DNA from: an uncultured Caulobacteraceae bacterium
Lineage (GTDB): Bacteria > Pseudomonadota > Alphaproteobacteria > Caulobacterales > Caulobacteraceae
DNA: 64,000 nucleotides
NCBI GenBank assembly: GCA_903872075.1
Contig: CAIQJF010000071.1
Location: forward strand, 124,001-188,000
Reading direction: 5' to 3'
The notes beneath the pieces are model-generated. The model was not told where the DNA came from. It searched no databases and was given only the letters and a program-made list of their open reading frames with translations. This document shows, one piece after another, positions 57,784-64,000 of the stretch; the stretch's first letter is position 1; every line of letters begins with the position of its first letter. Made by a program: the position numbers and the translations under genes.

Positions 57784-58515
57784 ATGGAATTCGAGGAGGA
57801 CGGCTTCGTGCTCGCGGCGCGCCCCCACGGCGAGGCGGGCGCGATCGTCGATATCCTCACCGCGGGGCGCGGCCGCTGGGCAGCCCATGTGGCCGGCGGC
57901 GCGTCGCGGCGGCTGAAACCGATCCTCCAGCCCGGCTCACGGGTTCGCATGGCGTATCGGGCTCGCGTGGCGGATCAACTGGGCGCAGCGCGGCTTGAGA
58001 GTGACGGGGAGGGCGCCTCGGCCCTGTTCGACGATCCCCTGGCCCTCGCCGCCCTGGCGGCGGCGGCGTCCCTGGTCGCCGGCGCCTTGCCCGAACGCGA
58101 GCCTCATCCGGGCGCCTTCTATGCGTTTGAGGCCCTTGTCGGCGCGCTGTCCCTGCCGGACATCTGGCCGGCCGTGCTGGTCCGCTTCGAGATGGGCCTG
58201 TTGCAGGAACTGGGTTTCGGCCTGGATCTGTCCCGTTGCGCGGTGACCGGCTCCGCCGACGACCTTGTGTGGGTCAGCCCGCGGACAGGCCGGGCTGTTA
58301 GCGCGACGGCAGGCGAACCTTACCGGGATCGGCTGCTTGTTCTACCGCCTTTTCTGCTGTCGGCCCAAGGCGGCCTTTCGCCGGGTGACATCGGCGCCGG
58401 CCTCGCCCTCACGGGCCGGTTTCTGCAGGACTTTGTCTTCGCGGCACTCAACCGCCCCCTGCCGCCGGCGCGGGCCCGCCTGATCGAAAGACTGTCGGAC
58501 GCCGGGCGCCTCTGA
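57784..58515 (+). CDS. recO: DNA repair protein RecO
   Basis: Recombination mediator that loads RecA with RecR (243 residues). The N-terminal OB fold begins FEEDGFVLAARPHGEAGAIVDILT. The helical C-terminal part has FYAFEALVGAL and RFEMGLLQELGFGLDLSRCAVTG. The zinc-binding cysteines of some RecO proteins are not present. It follows era after 12 bases. Confidence 0.94.
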   Translation: MEFEEDGFVLAARPHGEAGAIVDILTAGRGRWAAHVAGGASRRLKPILQPGSRVRMAYRARVADQLGAARLESDGEGASALFDDPLALAALAAAASLVAGALPEREPHPGAFYAFEALVGALSLPDIWPAVLVRFEMGLLQELGFGLDLSRCAVTGSADDLVWVSPRTGRAVSATAGEPYRDRLLVLPPFLLSAQGGLSPGDIGAGLALTGRFLQDFVFAALNRPLPPARARLIERLSDAGRL

Positions 58516-58559
58516 CGCCGTCCTGGACACAGAGGCTGGAGTCAGATTGAAGCGGGCTC

Positions 58560-60809
58560 ATGAACGAACGCGTTCCGCCGCCGCCGCCCGAAGAGGGTGG
58601 ACGTATTCTCGATGAGTCCCTGAACGACGCCCTCTCGCGCCGCTACCTGGCCTACGCCCTCTCGACGATCACTCAGCGCGCCCTGCCGGACGTGCGCGAC
58701 GGGCTCAAGCCCGTGCACCGCCGTCTGCTCTACGCCATGCGGCTCCTGCGCCTGGACCCGCAGACCTCGGCCAAGAAATCGGCCCGCGTGGTCGGCGACG
58801 TCATCGGCAAATATCACCCGCATGGCGATGTGGCCGTCTATGACGCCCTTGTCCGCCTCGCCCAGGACTTCGCCCAACGCTACCCGCTGATCGACGGGCA
58901 GGGAAACTTCGGCAACATCGACGGCGATAACGCCGCGGCCATGCGATACACCGAGTGCCGCCTGACCGAGGCGGCGCAGCTGTTGCTTGAGGGCATCGAC
59001 GAGGACGCGGTCGACCTTCGCCCGACCTATGACGGGGAAGAGGAAGAACCGGTGGTTCTGCCCGCTGGATTCCCCAATCTACTCGCCAACGGATCCTCCG
59101 GCATCGCGGTGGGCATGGCCACGTCCATCCCGCCCCACAACGCCGCGGAACTGATCGACGCCTGCCTGCTGCTTCTGAAGAACCCCAAGGCCACGACCGC
59201 CGACCTTGTGGCGATCGTTCAAGGCCCCGACTTCCCGACCGGCGGCGTGATCGTCGAACCGGCGGCCTCGCTGCTGGAGACCTATGAGACGGGGCGTGGC
59301 GGGGTGCGCACGCGGGCCCGCTGGATCAAGGAAGACACCGGCCGGGGCGGCTATCGGATCATTGTCACCGAAGTCCCCTATCAGGTGAAGAAGGCCGATC
59401 TGGTCGAACAGCTCGCCTCCCTTCTGGAAAACAAGAAGGCGCCGCTTCTGGGCGACGTGCGCGACGAGTCCGCCGAGGATATCCGCCTGGTTATCGAGCC
59501 GCGCGCCCGCAACGTGGAGCCCGAGGTGCTGATGGAGAGCCTGTTCAAGCTCTCCGATCTGGAAACCCGTTTCCCGGTGAACATGAATGTGCTCACCGGC
59601 CGGGGGGCGCCCATGGTCATGGGCCTCAAGAGCGCGCTTCAGGCGTTCCTCGACCACCGCCGCGAGGTGCTGATCCGCCGGGCGAAGTTCCGCCTGGCCA
59701 AGATCGAGGCGCGGCTGCACATCCTCGAGGGGATGCTGATCGTCTTCCTCAATCTGGACGAGGTGATCCGCATCGTCCGTTTCGAGGACGAGCCCAAAGC
59801 CAAGCTGATCTCGACGTTCGCCCTGACCGACATCCAGGCCGAAGCCATCCTCAACACCCGGCTGCGTCAGCTGGCCCGGCTCGAAGAGATGGAATTGCGG
59901 CGTGAGCACGACGAACTCTCCAAGGAGCGGGACGGCCTGCAGGGCGTCCTCGAGTCGGAAACGCAGCAATGGCGCCTCATCGGCGTCGGGTTGCGCGACG
60001 CCCTGAAGATCGTCGGGCGCCACACCAAGGTCGGCGCGCGCCGCTCGACCTTTGACGTGCCGCCCGAAATCGACGCCGGCGCGGCGCTGGAGGCGCTGGT
60101 CGCCCGCGAGCCGATCACCGTGATCGTCTCCGAACGCGGCTGGATTCGCGCCGCCAAGGGCCGGATCGAGGATCCGCAGTCGCTGAGCTTCAAGGAAGGC
60201 GACAAGCTGGCGTTCGCGGTGCCGGCGGAGACCACCGACAAGCTGCTGCTGTTCGCCTCCGACGGGCGCTTCTTCACCCTGCCGTGCGACAAGCTGCCCT
60301 CGGCCCGGGGCCAGGGCGAGCCCCTGCGGCTGATGATCGACCTCGACGACAAGGTCGCGATCCTGGCCGTGTTTCCCGCCAAGCCGGGCCGGATGCGGCT
60401 TCTGGCCTCCAAGGCCGGCTACGGTTTTCTGATGGACGAGGAGGAGGCGCTCGCCTTCCGCAAGGCCGGCAAACAGGTCCTGAACGTCGACGGGGAGGGC
60501 GCCGCCCTCTGCCTGGAGGCGCCGGGCGACCACGTTGCCGTGATCGGCGACAACGGCAAGATCCTGATCTTCCCCATCGCCGAACTGCCCACCATGCCGC
60601 GCGGCAAGGGCGTGAAGCTGCAGAGCTACCGCGAAGGCGGCCTGCGCGACGCCCTGGTTTTCAACGCCGCCGAAGGCGCCGGTTGGACAGACTCCGGCGG
60701 CCGCAAGCGCGCCTGGGCCGAATGGCGGGAGTGGGTTGGCAAGCGGGCCTCGGCCGGACGGCTGGCCCCACGAGGCTTCGCCGCAAACCGCAGGTTCTCG
60801 CCAGGCTGA
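58560..60809 (+). CDS. parC: DNA topoisomerase IV subunit A
   Basis: Breakage-reunion subunit that unlinks daughter chromosomes (749 residues). Catalytic Tyr is in [12 protein letters not shown]. The quinolone region reads [12 protein letters not shown]: the E. coli Ser80 position is Val and Glu84 is Asp. The C-terminal beta-pinwheel repeats are present ([20 protein letters not shown]). ParC is preferred to GyrA because the canonical GyrA box is absent and the length is short. Confidence 0.94.
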   Translation: MNERVPPPPPEEGGRILDESLNDALSRRYLAYALSTITQRALPDVRDGLKPVHRRLLYAMRLLRLDPQTSAKKSARVVGDVIGKYHPHGDVAVYDALVRLAQDFAQRYPLIDGQGNFGNIDGDNAAAMRYTECRLTEAAQLLLEGIDEDAVDLRPTYDGEEEEPVVLPAGFPNLLANGSSGIAVGMATSIPPHNAAELIDACLLLLKNPKATTADLVAIVQGPDFPTGGVIVEPAASLLETYETGRGGVRTRARWIKEDTGRGGYRIIVTEVPYQVKKADLVEQLASLLENKKAPLLGDVRDESAEDIRLVIEPRARNVEPEVLMESLFKLSDLETRFPVNMNVLTGRGAPMVMGLKSALQAFLDHRREVLIRRAKFRLAKIEARLHILEGMLIVFLNLDEVIRIVRFEDEPKAKLISTFALTDIQAEAILNTRLRQLARLEEMELRREHDELSKERDGLQGVLESETQQWRLIGVGLRDALKIVGRHTKVGARRSTFDVPPEIDAGAALEALVAREPITVIVSERGWIRAAKGRIEDPQSLSFKEGDKLAFAVPAETTDKLLLFASDGRFFTLPCDKLPSARGQGEPLRLMIDLDDKVAILAVFPAKPGRMRLLASKAGYGFLMDEEEALAFRKAGKQVLNVDGEGAALCLEAPGDHVAVIGDNGKILIFPIAELPTMPRGKGVKLQSYREGGLRDALVFNAAEGAGWTDSGGRKRAWAEWREWVGKRASAGRLAPRGFAANRRFSPG

Positions 60810-60834
60810 ACCGGCGGTCGCGACCCGAGCGGAA

Positions 60835-60863
60835 TTGCGACCGTCACATTGCCTGACTAGATT
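60835..60863 (+). promoter_or_regulatory. candidate promoter for dienelactone hydrolase gene
   Basis: TTGCGA (60835-60840), a 17-base spacer and TAGATT (60858-60863) end 25 bases before the ATG. Pattern match only. Confidence 0.4.
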
Positions 60864-60888
60864 GCCGCCAAATTCAGAGGAACACCCT

Positions 60889-61605
60889 ATGATCGTCACC
60901 CAGGCCATCGACTACGTCCTAGAAGGCAAACCCCATCAGGGCCTGCTCGTGCGGGACGATTCCCGGCCGACACCCGGGCCCACCGTCCTGTCGTTCCATG
61001 CCTGGGACGGACGCACCGACGCCCACGATGCGTTCGCGCACCGGCTGGCCGCCCTCGGTTGGACCGCGTTCTCCGTCGATCTCTACGGCCAGGGCGTGGT
61101 CGGCAATTCGCCTGAGGAATGCCAGGCCCTCATGAACCCGCTCATCGGCGATCGGGCCCGCCTGCGTGCGCTACTGCTGGAAACAGTGAAGGTGGTTGGA
61201 GCCCTGCCCGAGGTCGACGCCGCCCGCATGGCCGCGATCGGATTCTGCTTCGGCGGCCTTTGCGTGCTCGATCTGGCGCGCGCCGGCGCGCCGCTGAAAG
61301 GTGTAGCCAGCTTCCACGGTCTCTTTACGCCGCCCGGCCTGCCGCTGGTGACGCCGATCGGCCCCAAGGTCGTGGCCTATCACGGCTGGTCCGACCCCAT
61401 GGCCAAGCCGGACTCGGTGGTCGCGTTCGGCGAGGAATTCACCGCGGCCGGCGCCGACTGGCAGATTCATGGCTTCGGCGGCGCGCTGCACGCCTTCATG
61501 AACGAAGGCTCCAACATGCCGGAGATGGGCATCCTCTACGACGCCAAGGTCGCCAGGCGGGCCTGGGATGGCATGTCCGGCTTCCTCACCGAGGTGCTCG
61601 TCTAG
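60889..61605 (+). CDS. dienelactone hydrolase family protein
   Basis: Alpha/beta hydrolase of 238 residues. The triad is Cys120 in GFCFGG, Asp169 in GWSDP, and His201 in GALHAF, as in dienelactone hydrolases. The true substrate may be another lactone or ester. AGAGGA precedes the ATG. It is convergent with the following gene, three bases apart. Confidence 0.92.
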   Translation: MIVTQAIDYVLEGKPHQGLLVRDDSRPTPGPTVLSFHAWDGRTDAHDAFAHRLAALGWTAFSVDLYGQGVVGNSPEECQALMNPLIGDRARLRALLLETVKVVGALPEVDAARMAAIGFCFGGLCVLDLARAGAPLKGVASFHGLFTPPGLPLVTPIGPKVVAYHGWSDPMAKPDSVVAFGEEFTAAGADWQIHGFGGALHAFMNEGSNMPEMGILYDAKVARRAWDGMSGFLTEVLV

Positions 61606-61608
61606 CCT

Positions 61609-62100
61609 CTACTTGCCGCCCCACTTCGCCTTGCCGGCCCGGAGGAGGGCGAGGAAGTCGTCGGTCGAGGGCCCGAAGCGGGGCCAGATCACATTGGCCT
61701 TGGCGTCGAAGACGGCGCCTTGGCCCTTGGGCTCGATCGCAACCATGTGCATCTTGCTGCGGGCGTGGACCAGCACCAGATGGAACCGCGCCATCTCCGT
61801 CCACCGCCAGGCCCGATCGACGCCATTGAGGTGCAGCCGTACCCCGGTCTCATCGATGGTGAGTTGATCCTTTCGCGTCTGAGCCTGGACGATGCCCCAG
61901 ACACACACGCCGATCATGAACAGGAAGGACAGGGTCGTCGGCAGGCCGGTCGTCAGCAGCGTCTGAACCGGCCATTTCCCGACGATCAGAAAGCCCGCGG
62001 CAAAGCCAAGCTCCAGCAGAATGATCAGGGCGAACACCATGGTCGGCGCCAGCTTTTTCGGCCGGAATTCGAGGGGGATATCGGCCAGGGAATAGGACAT
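61609..62100 (-). CDS. hypothetical membrane protein with PH-like C-terminus
   Basis: A 163-residue protein with two transmembrane helices (about residues 19-41 and 48-72). The C-terminal soluble part begins DQLTIDETGVRLHLNG, contains WRWTEMARFHLV, and resembles YcxB/bacterial PH-like domains. No function is known. It is divergent from the tachylectin-papain gene with about 104 bases between starts. Confidence 0.7.
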   Translation of the reverse strand: MSYSLADIPLEFRPKKLAPTMVFALIILLELGFAAGFLIVGKWPVQTLLTTGLPTTLSFLFMIGVCVWGIVQAQTRKDQLTIDETGVRLHLNGVDRAWRWTEMARFHLVLVHARSKMHMVAIEPKGQGAVFDAKANVIWPRFGPSTDDFLALLRAGKAKWGGK

Positions 62101-62204
62101 TGCGGGGCGGGGGCCTTCCGGGGTTCTATGGTCGGGTCTGCTCTAGCACGACCGGCATCGGGCGACAGCGCGGACCGGGCGTCGCGCGCGCATGGGAGAC
62201 CCGT

Positions 62205-63617
62205 ATGACCAGTGGGCAGTCATCGATGATCTACGCCGTCAACGGCAAAGGCGAATTGCTGTGGTACCAGCACACCGGCGCGGGCGATGGCTCGGACCAA
62301 TGGCTGACCACTCTTGAGCCATCCGGCTGCGTGGGGACGGGGTGGAACTTCACCCAGGTGTTCGCCGACGGCGCCGGCGCGATCTATACGATCGACGCCG
62401 ATGGATACCTCCGTTGGTTCCGTCACGACGGGTTCGTGAAAGGGATCATCGACTGGACCAACATGCCGGCTGACGGCAAGGGCTACATCGGCGAAGGCTG
62501 GAACATGAAGCACGTGTTCTGCGGCGGCGATGGTGTCATCTACGCGATAGACCAGCAGAACCAGCTGCTCTGGTACCGCCATCTCGGTCACCTCGACGGC
62601 ACGGACCGCTGGCAGACCTCGCCTGAACCCAAGGGTTTCATAGGGGAGGGCTGGGACATGAAACACGTGTTCTCCGCCAGAAACGGCGTCATCTACGCCG
62701 TCAATCAGCAGAACCAGCTGCTGTGGTACCGTCACCTCGGCTTTGCGGACGGGACCGACCACTGGCAGACAACGCCTGACCCGAAGGGTCATATCGGCGT
62801 CGGCTGGGACATGAAGCACGTCTTCTCCGGCGGCGGCGGCGTGATCTATGCGGTCAGCCAGAATGACCAGCTGCTCTGGTACAAACACCTGGGCGCAGCC
62901 GACGGAACGGACCGGTGGCTGACCACGCCCGATCCCAAAGGCTATGTGGGCGAGGGGTGGGGCTTTTCCCACGTGTTCGTCGGCGGTTTCGCACCACGCA
63001 ATATCGGCCTGCGCATGGAGTTCCAGGAGACCAGTCAATGGTGCTGGATCGCCGTAGGCGTGTCGATCCAGCGCTATTACAACCCGGCGAGCAAGGTTAC
63101 CCAGTGCGCGGAGATGACCAGCATCGGCCACCGCATCAACGGATACCCGCCCGACACCAACGCCTATCCCGGCGAGGCCTCGCTGGCGTCGGTTCCGAAC
63201 CTTCGCGAGGCCCTGGCGAACCCGACACTGAAGATGGCGCTCACGATCCTCGACAGTCCCGAGCCGCTGATCGACGCTCGCTACGACAAGTCGGGCGGAG
63301 TCGGCGACGCCTTGGGGTTGAACTGGTTCAACAAATCCGGGCAGGCGTCGATCAGCCTCGCGCAACTGACGACGGAGATCGAGGCCGGACGTCCGGTGGC
63401 GTTTCAGATCAAGTTCACGGCGTCGGGCGACACACACTACATCGCCGTGGCCGGCGTGATGGCTGACCTGCTGCTTGTCTGCGACCCGGGCTCGGGCGAT
63501 TCCGTGATCCGCTACGGTGACTTCCTGACCAGCTATCAGGGCGGCGCCAGCATCCTGGACGTCGCGCTCACCACGCCGGCTGTCATCGTGGAGCCGGGAC
63601 ATATCCATCTGAACTAA
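62205..63617 (+). CDS. tachylectin-type beta-propeller fused to papain-like cysteine protease
   Basis: A 470-residue two-part protein with no signal peptide. Residues 8-262 hold five repeats of about 51 residues, each with a pattern like IYAVNQQNQLLWYRHLG and GWDMKHVF. This number matches the five-bladed tachylectin-2 propeller that binds GlcNAc-type sugars. Residues 263-460 form a papain-like (AvrRpt2/C39-like) protease: Cys280 in SQWCWIAVG, His411 in THYIAVAG, and Asp427 in VCDPGSGD. The catalytic set appears intact. GGGAG lies before the ATG. The combination suggests a sugar-targeted effector or toxin, or a maturation protease. How it leaves the cell, if it does, is unclear. Confidence 0.85.
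   Translation: MTSGQSSMIYAVNGKGELLWYQHTGAGDGSDQWLTTLEPSGCVGTGWNFTQVFADGAGAIYTIDADGYLRWFRHDGFVKGIIDWTNMPADGKGYIGEGWNMKHVFCGGDGVIYAIDQQNQLLWYRHLGHLDGTDRWQTSPEPKGFIGEGWDMKHVFSARNGVIYAVNQQNQLLWYRHLGFADGTDHWQTTPDPKGHIGVGWDMKHVFSGGGGVIYAVSQNDQLLWYKHLGAADGTDRWLTTPDPKGYVGEGWGFSHVFVGGFAPRNIGLRMEFQETSQWCWIAVGVSIQRYYNPASKVTQCAEMTSIGHRINGYPPDTNAYPGEASLASVPNLREALANPTLKMALTILDSPEPLIDARYDKSGGVGDALGLNWFNKSGQASISLAQLTTEIEAGRPVAFQIKFTASGDTHYIAVAGVMADLLLVCDPGSGDSVIRYGDFLTSYQGGASILDVALTTPAVIVEPGHIHLN
62226..62990 (+). repeat. five tandem coding repeats (tachylectin blades)
   Basis: Five in-frame units of about 153 bases encode the propeller blades. Units 3, 4 and 5 are most alike (CAGCTGCTCTGGTAC-type segments recur), suggesting recent tandem duplication. 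They are protein repeats, not a CRISPR or satellite. Confidence 0.85.
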
Positions 63618-63732
63618 GAGCACGGGTCGGTGGGCGACGCGATGGTCCTTCTCGATACCGATATCCGTTTCACGTCTAAGATATATTATCGGAAATATGA
63701 GATGGTCTGAACGGCCTGGCCGCGCTTCAGAC

Positions 63733-64000
63733 CTACGCTGCGTTCGGCAGCGTAATCCGCCCCGTGACGACGTTCTGGAGCGTTTGAACGAACAGATCCG
63801 GCTCCGCGGCCATCACGCGCCGCTCCACGTCCGCCGCGGTGTCCTCCGGGCGCACCGGAACTCTAACTTGCGCAATGACGGCGCCATGGTCGTAGAACTC
63901 ATCCACCAGATGCACCGTGGCGCCGGATTCAGGCTCGCCCGCCGCAACCACAGCCTCGTGAACTCGCCGGCCATACATGCCCTGGCCACCGTATTTCGGC
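63733..64000 (-). CDS. purN: phosphoribosylglycinamide formyltransferase, C-terminal part
   Basis: The last 88 codons of PurN, which formylates GAR in purine synthesis using formyl-tetrahydrofolate. The visible stretch KYGGQGMYGRRVHEAVVAAG, SGATVHLVDEFYDHGAVIAQ, and PEDTAADVERRVMAAE is typical of the family. The catalytic N-terminal part is beyond the window. A small stem (ACGCTGC/GCAGCGT) overlaps the stop. Confidence 0.93.
   Translation of the reverse strand, partial: PKYGGQGMYGRRVHEAVVAAGEPESGATVHLVDEFYDHGAVIAQVRVPVRPEDTAADVERRVMAAEPDLFVQTLQNVVTGRITLPNAA

Noticed and set aside
59079-60908. 609-codon open frame antisense to parC
   Set aside because: Mirrors parC codon structure in a high-GC genome and lacks any domain; parC is certain.
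62226-62990. Regular repeats that might suggest a CRISPR or satellite
   Set aside because: Units are about 153 bases, in frame, diverged as protein blades and without spacers.
62220-63623. 467-codon open frame antisense to the lectin-protease
   Set aside because: The plus-strand protein has clear repeats and catalytic motifs; the antisense product has none.

Overview
The window is a high-GC chromosomal segment from an alphaproteobacterium, most likely Caulobacteraceae (Caulobacter/Phenylobacterium/Brevundimonas type). The case rests on gene order: erpA-dgt, SPOR-nagZ-scpA-scpB-tatABC-serS-surE-pcm-LytM factor, yajC-secD-secF-Mth938 protein, NDUFA12-DUF2155-aat/accC/accB/aroQ, and rpoZ-spoT-pyrE-pdxJ-acpS-lepB-rnc-era-recO-parC. 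Further support comes from the alphaproteobacterial LexA box (GTTC-N7-GTTC) before uvrA and from an NDUFA12 homologue. Species identity is inference from memory of synteny; no database was searched.

Layout. 1-3.1 kb: partial hydrolase, ppa, an amino-acid racemase, xthA and erpA. 3.2-14.7 kb: a long co-directional run for dGTP hydrolysis, cell-wall recycling, chromosome condensation (ScpAB), Tat export, SerS, SurE/Pcm repair and an inactive LytM division factor, closed by a convergent DUF815 ATPase. 14.8-23.5 kb: SecDF-YajC, a PuuD-like membrane protein, a phytoene-synthase/NDUFAF6-like protein, trmFO, two paralogous membrane proteins and a GST. 23.5-29.3 kb: uvrA and a 920-residue degenerate relative of B12-dependent ribonucleotide reductase. 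29.5-35.6 kb: NDUFA12, DUF2155, aat, acetyl-CoA carboxylase biotin subunits, aroQ, thiS-thiG and a nitronate monooxygenase. 35.6-42.1 kb is the most accessory-looking part: ABC-F protein, cytochrome P450, a gene-poor AT-rich patch, a BrnT/BrnA toxin-antitoxin pair between direct repeats of a PIG-L gene end, a PIG-L deacetylase and two methyltransferases. 42.1-45.4 kb: TetR regulator plus a BtuFCD/siderophore-type importer. 45.4-50.7 kb: lytic transglycosylase, dapA, smpB, UDG, NYN protein, folK. 50.8-60.8 kb: the rpoZ-spoT to parC block. 60.9-64 kb: dienelactone hydrolase, a small membrane protein, a tachylectin-papain fusion and the end of purN.

Most operonic neighbours overlap by an NTGA stop-start quartet, and GTG/TTG starts are common, pointing to extensive translational coupling. 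No tRNA, rRNA, insertion sequence or CRISPR array was seen. No TPP or cobalamin riboswitch was recognised upstream of thiSG or the importer.

The most unusual items are: the NrdJ-shaped protein that keeps the TSCPD domain and C-terminal cysteine pairs but has lost the catalytic loops; the leaderless five-repeat tachylectin propeller fused to a papain-like protease; a CTG start with a strong Shine-Dalgarno for the (p)ppGpp synthetase/hydrolase; the BrnTA module bracketed by 89% identical copies of a PIG-L 3' segment; and a 34-codon upstream frame overlapping the ABC-F start.
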